In this document: positions 34,508 to 43,244 of the stretch, piece after piece
How the letters are laid out: every line of letters starts with the position of its first letter
Numbering within the stretch: position 1 is the first letter of the stretch
Assembly (NCBI GenBank): GCA_019637645.1
Contig: JAHBVH010000012.1
Span: forward strand, 66,398 to 130,397
Direction of reading: 5' to 3'
Origin: Caldilineaceae bacterium
GTDB taxonomy: Bacteria; Chloroflexota; Anaerolineae; Caldilineales; Caldilineaceae
Length of the DNA: 64,000 bases
Program-made: the position numbers and the translations under genes
Notes under the pieces: generated by a model
Told to the model about the DNA's origin: nothing
The model's input: only the letters and a program-made list of their open reading frames with translations
The model's database searches: none

Positions 34508-35563
34508 ATGGTCTATCTCCATCTCAACTGTGATGAATACTTAAGCACACAACGGATTCTCGCCATGAAGCGGACGTTGGGCGATGCGGAAATGGCCGAT
34601 CTCAACACCGCAACCCTACGCGGTGACCAAGTGAGCGCCAACGACATTCTAGGCGAAGCCAGCATGATGCCCTTCCTCGCCGAGCGACGCCTGTTGGTTG
34701 TCAATGGCTATTTGGACCATCTGGATAAACGGATGGCGGCGAGTAAGGCACCCGATAGCGCGGCCTATGGCGAAGCAGCGCGCTTTTTAAGCGAAGCCGT
34801 TGTCCTACCACCCACTTGTGATCTGGTGCTGATCGACAATGCCGTCGACAAGCGGCGGGGTTTGTGGCGCGGCTTTGCCTTGCCCGCCACCGATAAAGCG
34901 CCCGCGCGCAAGCTGGAAGGCATCGAAGCGCTCTGTAAAAGTGGCAAATTCACCCTGGAAGAACTCGCCACCCCCGACCCGCGCAACTTACCCGGTTGGC
35001 TTCAATCCTATGCCCGCGCCCAAAACATTGCCATCGAGGGCCGGGCAGTTCAGACCTTGGCAGACTTTGTGGGGCCGAACTTACGCCAGCTCGACAATGA
35101 ATTGACCAAACTCGCCACCTATGTCGGCCCGCGCCCCATTACGGCAGAAGATGTCAAGCTGTTGGTGAGCGACGCGAGCGAGGCATTGATTTGGGATTTG
35201 ACCGATGCTCTCAGTCAGCGCAATGGACGGCGCGCCATGCAGTCACTCTATGAATTGCGCAAAGGCGACGCCAATGCCTTCTACCTCTTGACCATGATCG
35301 CCCGTCAATACCGTATTATGCTCAAGGTCAAAGCCGCTATGCGCCGCGGCGGCAGTGAGTTTGAGCTGGCAAAAATTACCGACGAAAAGCCCTACTCGGT
35401 GAAAAAGGCCATGGTACAGGCTAATAACTACACGCTGCCCGAGCTGATTGCCATCATGGATCGTCTCCTAGAGACCGATTATGCCATGAAAACCGGCACC
35501 GACCCCGAAACCGCCATTGACCTCCTCATTGCCGAGTTGACCCGCAAAAGCCGCGCCACCTAG
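34508..35563 (+). CDS. holA: DNA polymerase III subunit delta
   Basis: 351 residues, typical of HolA. N-terminal VYLHLNCDEYLSTQRILAMK replaces the usual Walker-like G.e..l; LLVVNGYLDHL, CDLVLIDNAVDKRRGLWRGF, DFVGPNLRQLDNELTKLATY (very typical), SEALIWDLTDALSQRNGRRA, and ANAFYLLTMIARQYRIMLKV. It loads the sliding clamp as part of the clamp-loader complex. Precedes recF by 230 bases. Confidence 0.93.
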   Translation: MVYLHLNCDEYLSTQRILAMKRTLGDAEMADLNTATLRGDQVSANDILGEASMMPFLAERRLLVVNGYLDHLDKRMAASKAPDSAAYGEAARFLSEAVVLPPTCDLVLIDNAVDKRRGLWRGFALPATDKAPARKLEGIEALCKSGKFTLEELATPDPRNLPGWLQSYARAQNIAIEGRAVQTLADFVGPNLRQLDNELTKLATYVGPRPITAEDVKLLVSDASEALIWDLTDALSQRNGRRAMQSLYELRKGDANAFYLLTMIARQYRIMLKVKAAMRRGGSEFELAKITDEKPYSVKKAMVQANNYTLPELIAIMDRLLETDYAMKTGTDPETAIDLLIAELTRKSRAT

Positions 35564-35569
35564 CCCAGC

Positions 35570-35616
35570 AGGGTTAAAACCCATGGCTGACAGCGAAAAG
35601 CGCCCGCAGGCGCTAC
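35570..35616. repeat. Partial copy of the AGCGAAAAGCGCCCGCAGG element
   Basis: GGGTTAAAACCC followed by the left arm of the 9437-9490 inverted repeat. Right arm absent; 44 or so matching bases with 9417-9460. Confidence 0.7.
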
Positions 35617-35628
35617 ACCCCGGATCAC

Positions 35629-35657
35629 TTGCACCAACCACCTATCCGTGCTACAAT
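35629..35657 (+). promoter_or_regulatory. Putative recF promoter
   Basis: TTGCAC (35629-35634), 17-bp spacer, TACAAT (35652-35657), 138 bases before the recF ATG. Confidence 0.5.
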
Positions 35658-35794
35658 GAATGGGCAAGCTTGTTCCCTTGTGCTGTATAAGCCTGTGCTT
35701 TGTGACGATACGCTAGCCGCGTGTCTTACGGCCCAGGTGCCATAGCTGTGTTTCTGTTCCTCCTACCTGACCGCTCAAGCGCCTAGCCAGTTCC

Positions 35795-37066
35795 ATGTAT
35801 CTAGCCCATCTTTCTCTGACCCACTACCGCAATTACCAACAGCTTGAGCTGGATTTCACCGAGCCGATCACCCTATTTCAGGGGCAAAATGCCCAGGGTA
35901 AGACCAATTTACTCGAAGCGATCTACTTTCTTTCCACGACGAAACCTGTCCATGCCCAGCAGGAACGGGAAATTGTTGATTGGCAAGCCCAGAGTGAACC
36001 GATCCCGTATAGCCGCATTGCCGCGGAAGTACACAGTGATGGCCGTCCGCTCCATCTCGAAATCATCCTGAGCGCGCGGGGCGACGGGGTGAACTTTACC
36101 AAGCAGATCAAACTGAATGGCGTCAGTAAACGGAGCATGGATCTGCTGGGGGTGATGCCCTCGGTCTTGTTCTTGCCTGCCGATATTCGGCTCGTCGATG
36201 GCGGCCCTGGCGAACGGCGGCGCTACTTGGATATTGCCCTGTGCCAGATCGACCGGGTCTATTGTCGCGCCCTATCGGACTTTCAAAAGGTGCTAAACCA
36301 GCGCAACAGTCTGCTGCGCACGCTACGTGACCAAGCGATACGCCCGGATCGCGAAAGCATCGAGGCACAGTTGGGTTTTTGGGACGAGAAGCTGGTCCAG
36401 CATGGCAGCCTCGTGATGAGCCGACGGCATAACTTCGTTTTGGCGCTCGAAAGGAGCGCGCGGGAGCGCCATGCCGCGCTAAGCGACACCCGCGAGGAAT
36501 TAGCCCTTTATTATACGCCGAGCTTTAATCCAGGGCATTTAACGGAATTGGAATTTACCCAATTGCGCGATAGTCAGCTGTTACATGGTCTCGGCACGAC
36601 CGTACGTACCCCCCTGACACCGGAACAGGTGGCCGAACAGTATAAGGCCAAATTACAGAGCCGCCGGGCTCGGGAAGTGACAGCGGGCAATACGCTCTAC
36701 GGCCCCCACCGCGATGATTTGCGCATTGTCGCCAACGACCGCGATCTGCGCACCTATGGCAGCCGCGGGCAACAGCGTACAGCCGCGTTGGCGCTGAAAC
36801 TGGCCGAGCTGCACCTGAGCACCCAAGCCACCGGCACCGCACCCATCCTCTTATTGGATGATGTCATGAGTGAACTGGATCTCCAACGGCGTAACACGCT
36901 GTTACAAGCGCTGACGGGCGTTGAGCAGGCCATTGTCACCACAACCGACTGGAGCGATTTTGCACCCGATTTTCGGCGGCAGGCCGCGTTGTTTCATGTC
37001 CATGCCGGGCAGATTCAGCCCATCGCGGCGGAGCCGGGTACGGCGGAAGATCAGATCTTTCGGTAA
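35795..37066 (+). CDS. recF: DNA replication/repair protein RecF
   Basis: 423 residues. Starts MYLAHLSLTHYRNYQQLELD as RecF does; Walker A GQNAQGKTNLLEAIYFL; DIRLVDGGPGERRRYLD; GPHRDDLRI; signature YGSRGQQRTAALALKLAE; Walker B ILLLDDVMSELD. SMC-like ATPase that loads RecA at gaps with RecO and RecR. It is not next to dnaN here. Confidence 0.96.
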   Translation: MYLAHLSLTHYRNYQQLELDFTEPITLFQGQNAQGKTNLLEAIYFLSTTKPVHAQQEREIVDWQAQSEPIPYSRIAAEVHSDGRPLHLEIILSARGDGVNFTKQIKLNGVSKRSMDLLGVMPSVLFLPADIRLVDGGPGERRRYLDIALCQIDRVYCRALSDFQKVLNQRNSLLRTLRDQAIRPDRESIEAQLGFWDEKLVQHGSLVMSRRHNFVLALERSARERHAALSDTREELALYYTPSFNPGHLTELEFTQLRDSQLLHGLGTTVRTPLTPEQVAEQYKAKLQSRRAREVTAGNTLYGPHRDDLRIVANDRDLRTYGSRGQQRTAALALKLAELHLSTQATGTAPILLLDDVMSELDLQRRNTLLQALTGVEQAIVTTTDWSDFAPDFRRQAALFHVHAGQIQPIAAEPGTAEDQIFR

Positions 37067-37120
37067 AGAACGGTTGCTTACAGTTTTTCCAAAAACGTAT
37101 GGTATGATACGCACAGCGCG

Positions 37121-40100
37121 TTGATTGGTTTGTTGATTAGTGGCATGGCGCCTTATCGTTTATTCAAACACAAAGACTATGATCGGACTGTCGCCAACTT
37201 ACCCACCTCCATTCGCCGGAAGGCGCTTTGGGCACAGGTGCTGTTGGGAACCCGTGGCCGCACGCCTAGTGTCAAAGGCACGAACGGCTTCAACGCGCGC
37301 TGGCGACGGACCCCCGTGCAGGGCAATCACTACTATATGTGGTGGATTCCCGGCAGCGAAAGTGGTCTAGCGGATGATCCAATCACCCGCCAAGATGACC
37401 ATACCATTCTCGTCCACTCGATCCGCCACCACGATGAGACCGATGACCCGATTAGCCCGGGCCGGCTGACCGACTACGAAGAGATCGCGATTGCCACTCT
37501 CGATCCCCGCTACGAAGAGCAGACCCACGTTAGCAACCAAGTTCAACATGAGCACATCGCCCTCGCTACGATCAAAGGGCTGCCTGGCAGTGGCAAGACG
37601 ATTTCGCTGCTCTATCTGGCGCGCGATCTGGCCGAGCGGCCGGATCTCCAGCATATTCTCTACATCACCTACACTCGCCGCCTGAAGAGAGCCGCGCAGG
37701 AATTTTTACAAGCCCAAGGTGATCCGATCTATCAGAAAATTCGGGTAGCCACCTTAGGCGAAATTGAGCAGCAACTCACCGACCTCCCTGCGCAGCAGGA
37801 ACCCTTTGGTGAACTGCCCAATTTTTTGCGCTTTCTTGACTACCAAAACGCTTCTGCGCTTGGCACATGGCGACGCTACCCCCAGACCCTGTTTACCGAG
37901 ATTCGCGCCCACTTGCTAGGCCGGCTCTTTCCTGCCGATTATGCGCTATCGGAGGCCCAGAAAACGGAGCTGTTGATCTACAACGCCGGGCTCGATGCCC
38001 GCGCATATGCCAGCCAGCGGACATTAGAGCTACCCGCTGCCGAGTTAGCCTGTCGGTTGGCAGAGCGGGCGCAGGAAAATTATCTCTTTCAAGATCAAAA
38101 GGCGGCTTATCTAGCCATTCAACGGCTGCAAAAGGGCAAAAGTCCTCGCTGGGTCGCCAATTTGGATGCGCTGGTGATTGATGAGGTGCAGGATCTCACT
38201 CTCTTGCAGATTGGCGTGCTAGGCGAATTGGTGCGGGAGCGGATGCGGCGCCGCCCCGATGCCCCCTTTGCCTTTGTGGTCGCGGGTGATGAGTCGCAGA
38301 TTGTCCAGCCGAGCGGGTTCGACTGGGGCGTCACCAAGGTATTGTTGGGTGAACAGATGGGGACGTGGCCCGATGAGTTTGAATTTCACTACCAACGGCG
38401 TTCACCCCGGAACTTGGCCCAGCTGATCGACAGCACCTGGAATTTTTATAGTAACTTGCCCCGCGCGCTGCGCCCTAGTGCGCGCCGCCAAGCGTTTAGC
38501 TATGAGACGATTGGCGCAGATGCCACGGAAGAGGGCAATGGGCAGGTCTTTCTTTGCCGCCCGCGCCATCAGCCAGGCGAAGCCAGCACGGGTGCTAAGC
38601 AAGATTGGCAGCAACTGCTCGATGAACTTGTTGGGAAGCCTGGGCGTGTCATTGTTGATCTCAGCGAAACTTTGCGGGCGACGCTGGAAACCCAGTTCCA
38701 ATTCAGCGACAGCGATGAAGTGGTCTTTTTGCCGCGCGAGATCAAAGGGCTGGAACGCACAACCGTGCTCGTCTATGGCCTAGATGCCCTCTATCAACGA
38801 GCGCTCCAACTGTGTGAAGCGCGTGGTGGCGACACCATTCCCCAGTTCGAAGCCCGGCGGCTCTTTGATGAAATTCGGGTCGCGCTCAGTCGGTCAACCG
38901 AGCGCCTCATCTTGCTCGAAGCCGACGACGCACCGGTCTTGGCCGCGCTGCAAGTGGCCGCCATCCCCGGCATTCTCACAATTACTTGGCCGGATTTGGT
39001 AGAGACCTTGCAAACTGAAGATCTCTCGGTGATCGAGGTAATCGAAGGCTATTTAGACGAAGTTGACGATCTCTGGGAACGGGAGATGTGGGAACAGGGA
39101 TATCGGCGCAATCGCCGGGCCTATGACCTAGCCGTCCAAATTGACGATTACGCGCTACAGCGTGAAGCCCAAGAGCAGTATATCGGCGGCTATTTACAGG
39201 AGACCGAACGGCTGCTCGCCACGCAACAGTGGCAAGCAGCCTATGCCCACAATCGGCAGGCGGCCCACTTTGCGGCAACCTTTGGCGACCCGCTGCTCCA
39301 GGAACAGGTTGACGATCAGTTAGGCGAAGTGCGGCGCGCCATTGCGGCCTATGTCACCGATCAACTGCAAAGCATGCCACAACAGCTGGCCCTACGCCAA
39401 TACCGCGCCGCCTATCAAGCCCTTCCCCCTTTGCGCGCTTTGGCCCAGCTCACCGACGATCAAGCGCTCCTTGGGCAACTCGACGAGGAGCTGTTGCGCA
39501 TGATCTGGCAATGGACCCTGTATCTGCTTGATCAACCCGCTACGACCGAGGGGACGGAACGAGTAGCCGCGCTCTTCCAGGAAGGGGCCGATCTGCTGGC
39601 CCGCCAAGCCGATGGGGTGGGCGCGCCAGTTCTACAGCTGTTAGCCAGCCGCTATCGCGAGCTGGCCCCACAGCCCCGGTTTACGCGTAGCCAGCTCGCT
39701 GATCTGCTCCAGCGTATCCAAGCTTATCTTGCGTTGATTGCGCCCTTGCACTTGGATGTTGATGCCTATCGCTATGTTAGTCGCTGGCTGGATGAGGCGT
39801 TTACCCACCTCGTCCGCTATCCTGCTCTGTACTACGAATGGGCTGTGACCGCGCAAGAATTTGCGGTCACAAACGATTATCTCAGCTTAGACGAACATTT
39901 GTGGGAATTAGAAAATCATCTGGTCCATCAACAGAGCCAAGGTCAACTGACCAACGAAGAGAATGCCGTGAAACGGTTCCAAGCCTTTATTGCGGCCTAC
40001 AATGAAGCACCCGCCGAAGCGTCAACCTTATGGGAGGAACTAGGCGAAATGGAATTAGCCATTGCCACGGCACGCACCGCTGGTGATCTCGAGCGAGCCT

Positions 40101-40309
40101 ATACCCTGTTACGCCAGGAGCGCTTGCCCATTCCCGAAGAACTCGCTGTAACAGTTAAAGCCTTGCGGCTCTTACAACAGTTGGAACAGAAGCATCAAGG
40201 GCTCTTACCCGCTGAACGCCAAACATTACTCGCGGAATTACAGAAGGTCGGCCGCGCGGTCAACCAATCCATGCCAACCAACGGCGATGAAGTCCCTCAT
40301 GAAGGGTAA
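37121..40309 (+). CDS. Superfamily 1 (UvrD-like) helicase with RelE/ParE-like N-terminus and long helical C-terminus
   Basis: 1062 residues. About 1-85 (start M9: PYRLFKHKDYDRTVANLPTS, then RWRRTPVQGNHYYMWWIPGS) follows the RelE/ParE toxin pattern of a basic Lys-rich helix pair and a W-R...Y..WW strand end. From about 150 the SF1A helicase begins: Q-region, Walker A GLPGSGKTISLLYLARDL (about 173), VIDEVQDLTLLQ (motif II), VVAGDESQIVQPSGFDW (III), FHYQRRSPRNLAQLID (IV), FLPREIKGLERTTVLVYG (V), VALSRSTERLILLE (VI). About 640-1062 is alpha-helical with TPR-like pairs. No ribosome site is clear; the start could be TTG 37121 or ATG 37145. Such toxin-helicase fusions occur in conflict loci; activity not provable here. 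Confidence 0.85.
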   Translation: MIGLLISGMAPYRLFKHKDYDRTVANLPTSIRRKALWAQVLLGTRGRTPSVKGTNGFNARWRRTPVQGNHYYMWWIPGSESGLADDPITRQDDHTILVHSIRHHDETDDPISPGRLTDYEEIAIATLDPRYEEQTHVSNQVQHEHIALATIKGLPGSGKTISLLYLARDLAERPDLQHILYITYTRRLKRAAQEFLQAQGDPIYQKIRVATLGEIEQQLTDLPAQQEPFGELPNFLRFLDYQNASALGTWRRYPQTLFTEIRAHLLGRLFPADYALSEAQKTELLIYNAGLDARAYASQRTLELPAAELACRLAERAQENYLFQDQKAAYLAIQRLQKGKSPRWVANLDALVIDEVQDLTLLQIGVLGELVRERMRRRPDAPFAFVVAGDESQIVQPSGFDWGVTKVLLGEQMGTWPDEFEFHYQRRSPRNLAQLIDSTWNFYSNLPRALRPSARRQAFSYETIGADATEEGNGQVFLCRPRHQPGEASTGAKQDWQQLLDELVGKPGRVIVDLSETLRATLETQFQFSDSDEVVFLPREIKGLERTTVLVYGLDALYQRALQLCEARGGDTIPQFEARRLFDEIRVALSRSTERLILLEADDAPVLAALQVAAIPGILTITWPDLVETLQTEDLSVIEVIEGYLDEVDDLWEREMWEQGYRRNRRAYDLAVQIDDYALQREAQEQYIGGYLQETERLLATQQWQAAYAHNRQAAHFAATFGDPLLQEQVDDQLGEVRRAIAAYVTDQLQSMPQQLALRQYRAAYQALPPLRALAQLTDDQALLGQLDEELLRMIWQWTLYLLDQPATTEGTERVAALFQEGADLLARQADGVGAPVLQLLASRYRELAPQPRFTRSQLADLLQRIQAYLALIAPLHLDVDAYRYVSRWLDEAFTHLVRYPALYYEWAVTAQEFAVTNDYLSLDEHLWELENHLVHQQSQGQLTNEENAVKRFQAFIAAYNEAPAEASTLWEELGEMELAIATARTAGDLERAYTLLRQERLPIPEELAVTVKALRLLQQLEQKHQGLLPAERQTLLAELQKVGRAVNQSMPTNGDEVPHEG

Positions 40310-40523
40310 CCATGAAAAGTAAAGCGGCAGTGGTTGATGAAGGGTAAGCAATGAAAGCGGTAGAGCGCACTCGTGCGCTTTCGCGCAGCTTGACCGAGCA
40401 GGCGCTGATTGAAATCAGCGCGGGTTCCCTTATCGATTTTCATGGTTATCCTTCATCAGGGCGGTACGCACACCGTATACCGCAGCGCTTACCAAACCCG
40501 GCACTGAAAACCGAACAAAAAAA
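40310..40523. other. Intergenic region with GC-rich repeats
   Basis: No gene. Contains a short direct repeat (TGAAGGGTAA.CATGAAA type, about 40299-40353) and a segment (AGGGCGGTACGCACACCG near 40458) related to one at 9287-9312. Confidence 0.5.
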
Positions 40524-40622
40524 ATAGCGTAGCGGCCTCGTCATGCCCCACAAGGAGCGAAAGGCCGCTACGCTATCCCCTTTTGTCATACCGTTCGCGC
40601 CAGATGGGGCGAACGGTATGAC
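40516..40622 (-). terminator. Two stem-loops, terminator of the secreted-protein gene
   Basis: ATAGCGTAGCGGCCT (40524-40538) pairs with 40562-40576 and, on the minus strand, is followed by a T-run (A 40517-40524): a good terminator for the gene ending at 40640. A second hairpin GTCATACCGTTCGC (40585-40598) with 40609-40622 lies just after the stop. Confidence 0.75.
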
Positions 40623-40639
40623 AAGCAAAGGCGAATTGC

Positions 40640-41077
40640 TTAGTTCATAATCGTGGGCAGAAAGATACGGTGGCTAGCAACCAGCAAATCGGCGGCGGCG
40701 ACGGGGCTGCTCGCATCGATGGTGACCAACAGCATGAAGACGCTGTCGCTATCATTTTCCGTCCAGATTTGGTAGGTGCCGGTGGGGAGCCCCTCGAGGG
40801 AGAAACCACCAACGCCATCTGTGTAGACAACCATCGTCATCACCACATCATCGGCAACCGTGTCCACCTGTTGAATAAAGACGGGAACATTGACCGCCGG
40901 GGCACCTTGACCATTCACCTCGCCGCCCAGACCCATATCGATCCAGACACGGCCATAAATTTGGGTGGGCACCTGGGCACTATCGGCATCGGCAGCAAAT
41001 ACCCCAGTAGCGCCCATGACAACGAGCATAATTTGAATGGCGATCAAGTAGATAATACGATTTAATTTTGTGCTCAT
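40640..41077 (-). CDS. Secreted protein with carboxypeptidase-regulatory/SdrD-like beta domain and IFLP tail
   Basis: 145 residues. Signal peptide LNRIIYLIAIQIMLVVMGAT with cleavage after GVFA-A. Mature part is one beta-sandwich repeat: TQIYGRVWIDMGLGGEVNGQ, VNVPVFIQQVD, YTDGVGGFSLEGLPTGTYQI, as in SdrD B-like/prealbumin-like domains. The C-terminus HRIFLPTIMN has the -(I/Y)(F)LP..(M/V)x tail seen on many Chloroflexota secreted proteins and also on the protein at 58658-59731. Ribosome site GGAGGGAACAA. Surface or extracellular role, no enzyme motif. Confidence 0.85.
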   Translation of the reverse strand: MSTKLNRIIYLIAIQIMLVVMGATGVFAADADSAQVPTQIYGRVWIDMGLGGEVNGQGAPAVNVPVFIQQVDTVADDVVMTMVVYTDGVGGFSLEGLPTGTYQIWTENDSDSVFMLLVTIDASSPVAAADLLVASHRIFLPTIMN

Positions 41078-41383
41078 TTGTTCCCTCCTTCGGCGTTATA
41101 AAACGACCTACACTATTCTAGACCAAGTTAGCTACCGATTGTGGTGGCTATCGATTTGAATCACTTTCTGTCTACAGAATATCACAATTTCGCCTTAAGG
41201 ATTCTGTCAGAATCATAACAGCGATTTCTTACTATTCATATTTCTTTTTGGGAGGCGTTACACAGTGAGAGAAGACTTGATAGGGCTGGAAAACCTATCA
41301 AGTCTTGTTGTTAGCTGCAGAAAAAAGCGGTGGGAAAGAGGCATCTGATGCGTGTTATCCCATCACGCACCACGTGTCACGGC
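41078..41383. other. Intergenic region with repeat-type hairpin
   Basis: No gene seen. AAGACTTGATAGG (41272-41284) pairs with CCTATCAAGTCTT (41294-41306); a member of the ACCTGACAGGT-like palindrome family. It is at the end of the ATP-grasp gene (minus) and may terminate it. Confidence 0.55.
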
Positions 41384-42325
41384 TTATCTGCCGGTTGGCA
41401 GCGGCGCAAAGCGTGCCCAGCGCTGTTCGGTCCGTTGCGGCTTGGGGTTGTGCGCCATTTCAATACAAAAATCAGCCATGGCCTTGATGGCCCAAGCAAA
41501 ATAGTGGGGTGTAATGCTGTTAATATCCATATCGGGCGCCGGGTTCATAAAATCAATCGCATAGGGCACACCATCTTTGATCGTAAACTCAATGCTATTC
41601 ATGTCATAGCCCAGCACCTCGTTGATCTGATGTGCATAGCTGATCACCTGCTCGCCCAACGCCGGTGACAGATGGTCATGGCTTACATGATAGCGCCGTT
41701 CACGCGGATCATACTTGATTGGCATGATATTGGTTTGGCCGACACAGATACAGCGGACAAATTGCTCCCATTCAATATACTCTTGCAAGACCATGCAGAG
41801 CATATTCGTCTCATCGTAGGCACGGAGCAACTCGTCAAGCGTGTTGATCTTGTAGACATTCTTCCAGCCACCACCCCAGGCATCCTTGAGAATGGCCGGG
41901 AGGCCCACATAGCCGACAATACTCTCCCAATCCAGCGGATAGATCAGGTTGCGTAGACTTTCGCTGACGACGCCTTCGGGATAGGCTTTCATGGGCAGCA
42001 CGAGCGTACGCGGCGAAGGGATACCGAGGGCCGTCAACAAGCTAGCCCCGAAAAACTTGTCGTCGGCGCTCCACCAAAAGGGATTATTGACACAATAGGC
42101 CCCTTGGAGCATCGCGTTCTTCATATAGGTGCGATAATAGGGGATCTCGTGGCTAATCCGATCCACCAGGACAGCATATTCACACGGTTCATTCATGCGG
42201 GTGCCGCCTAGCTTTACATATTCGGCGATGACACCCGCGTCGCGCCGATTGACTTCTTCCAAAAAGGCCGGCGGGAAACTCCACTCACGCCCGACGAGGA
42301 GACCAATCTTTTTGATGTCGCTCAT
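41384..42325 (-). CDS. ATP-grasp domain protein (RimK/glutathione-synthase-like)
   Basis: 313 residues from ATG 42325 (AAGGAGTCGGT upstream). Resembles the ATP-grasp fold: LPAILKDAWGGGWKNVYKIN (Lys and Gly-rich loop), MVLQEYIEWEQFVRCICVGQ, MNSIEFTIKDGVPYAIDFMNPAPDMD (metal-binding E and D/N). An N-terminal pre-ATP-grasp part has KIGLLVGREWSFP. It likely ligates a carboxylate to an amine. It follows the esterase gene on the same strand (stop 42494, gap 168), and they may act on one conjugated product. Confidence 0.85.
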   Translation of the reverse strand: MSDIKKIGLLVGREWSFPPAFLEEVNRRDAGVIAEYVKLGGTRMNEPCEYAVLVDRISHEIPYYRTYMKNAMLQGAYCVNNPFWWSADDKFFGASLLTALGIPSPRTLVLPMKAYPEGVVSESLRNLIYPLDWESIVGYVGLPAILKDAWGGGWKNVYKINTLDELLRAYDETNMLCMVLQEYIEWEQFVRCICVGQTNIMPIKYDPRERRYHVSHDHLSPALGEQVISYAHQINEVLGYDMNSIEFTIKDGVPYAIDFMNPAPDMDINSITPHYFAWAIKAMADFCIEMAHNPKPQRTEQRWARFAPLPTGR

Positions 42326-42493
42326 ACCGACTCCTTCTTGTTTGTCGTAACTCTTCTCGGTTCGCAGAGATAGCATTGTACTACAGCGGAGGATAGGGGT
42401 ACGGTCGCTTTACCAAGCCAAATATGAAATGTACGCCGTAACGCGTGAGGACCTTTCACCAATCACGCCTTACGAATCACGCGCCATGTCCCG

Positions 42494-43219
42494 CTACCCA
42501 TCATGCCCAGGTAGATAAAGCCGCGCCATTTGCTGCCAGTAGGGCCAATCGTGGCTCCAGCCGTCCCACTCGCGGTAGGCGTGCCAAATATTCTTCTGCC
42601 ACAGAGCCGCACTGAGCGCACGATTATTCTCAATATTCGGATCTTCCTTGCCCACCGCGATGATAAGATCGAGCTGGCGAATAGCCGCCAACTGACCGGG
42701 CTCGGTTAGATTCGGCACATAGTGGCTCGGGGTATGAAAATAGAGATCGTCGTCGTAGTAGCCACGGAAGAAATTGCTCATATCATACTTACCACTCAAT
42801 GCCACCACCCGCCGAAAAAGAGCCGGGTGGCGCAGGGCAAAGTTCAGGGCATGATACGCACCAAAGCTACAGCCATGGGCAATGAGAAAATTGTTATTGT
42901 TCTTCTGCTGAATCAGCGGCCAGACCTCGTGCAGCACATAGGCTTCGTACGCTAGGTGGCGCTCAATCCGCCCACGCGGATGCGCCCAATAGCAATAGAA
43001 GCTTTCCCGATCCACGCTGTCCACACAATAGAGCTGAAACCAGCCTTGGTCTAGATAGTCGCCGAGATTAGCAACCATCCCGCGGTCTTCATATTCGAAA
43101 AAACGCCCACCACTAGTTGGGAAGACGAGCACCGGCGCACCAGCGTGGCCATGCACCAACAATTCCATCTCGCGCTGTAGACGTGGGCTATACCAACGAT
43201 GATATTCGCGATGTGTCAT
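42494..43219 (-). CDS. Esterase family protein (alpha/beta hydrolase)
   Basis: 241 residues. Nucleophile elbow in LIAHGCSFGAYHALNFALRH (G-x-S-x-G), oxyanion-hole region FPTSGGRFFEYEDRGM, and a late D/H in WDGWSHDWPYWQQM. Putative esterase (EstD/antigen-85-like fold); substrate unknown. Its start codon ATG 43219 is preceded by a weak ribosome site. Confidence 0.9.
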   Translation of the reverse strand: MTHREYHRWYSPRLQREMELLVHGHAGAPVLVFPTSGGRFFEYEDRGMVANLGDYLDQGWFQLYCVDSVDRESFYCYWAHPRGRIERHLAYEAYVLHEVWPLIQQKNNNNFLIAHGCSFGAYHALNFALRHPALFRRVVALSGKYDMSNFFRGYYDDDLYFHTPSHYVPNLTEPGQLAAIRQLDLIIAVGKEDPNIENNRALSAALWQKNIWHAYREWDGWSHDWPYWQQMARLYLPGHDG

Positions 43220-43244
43220 AAAGTCCCTATTTTATACCAGCAAA

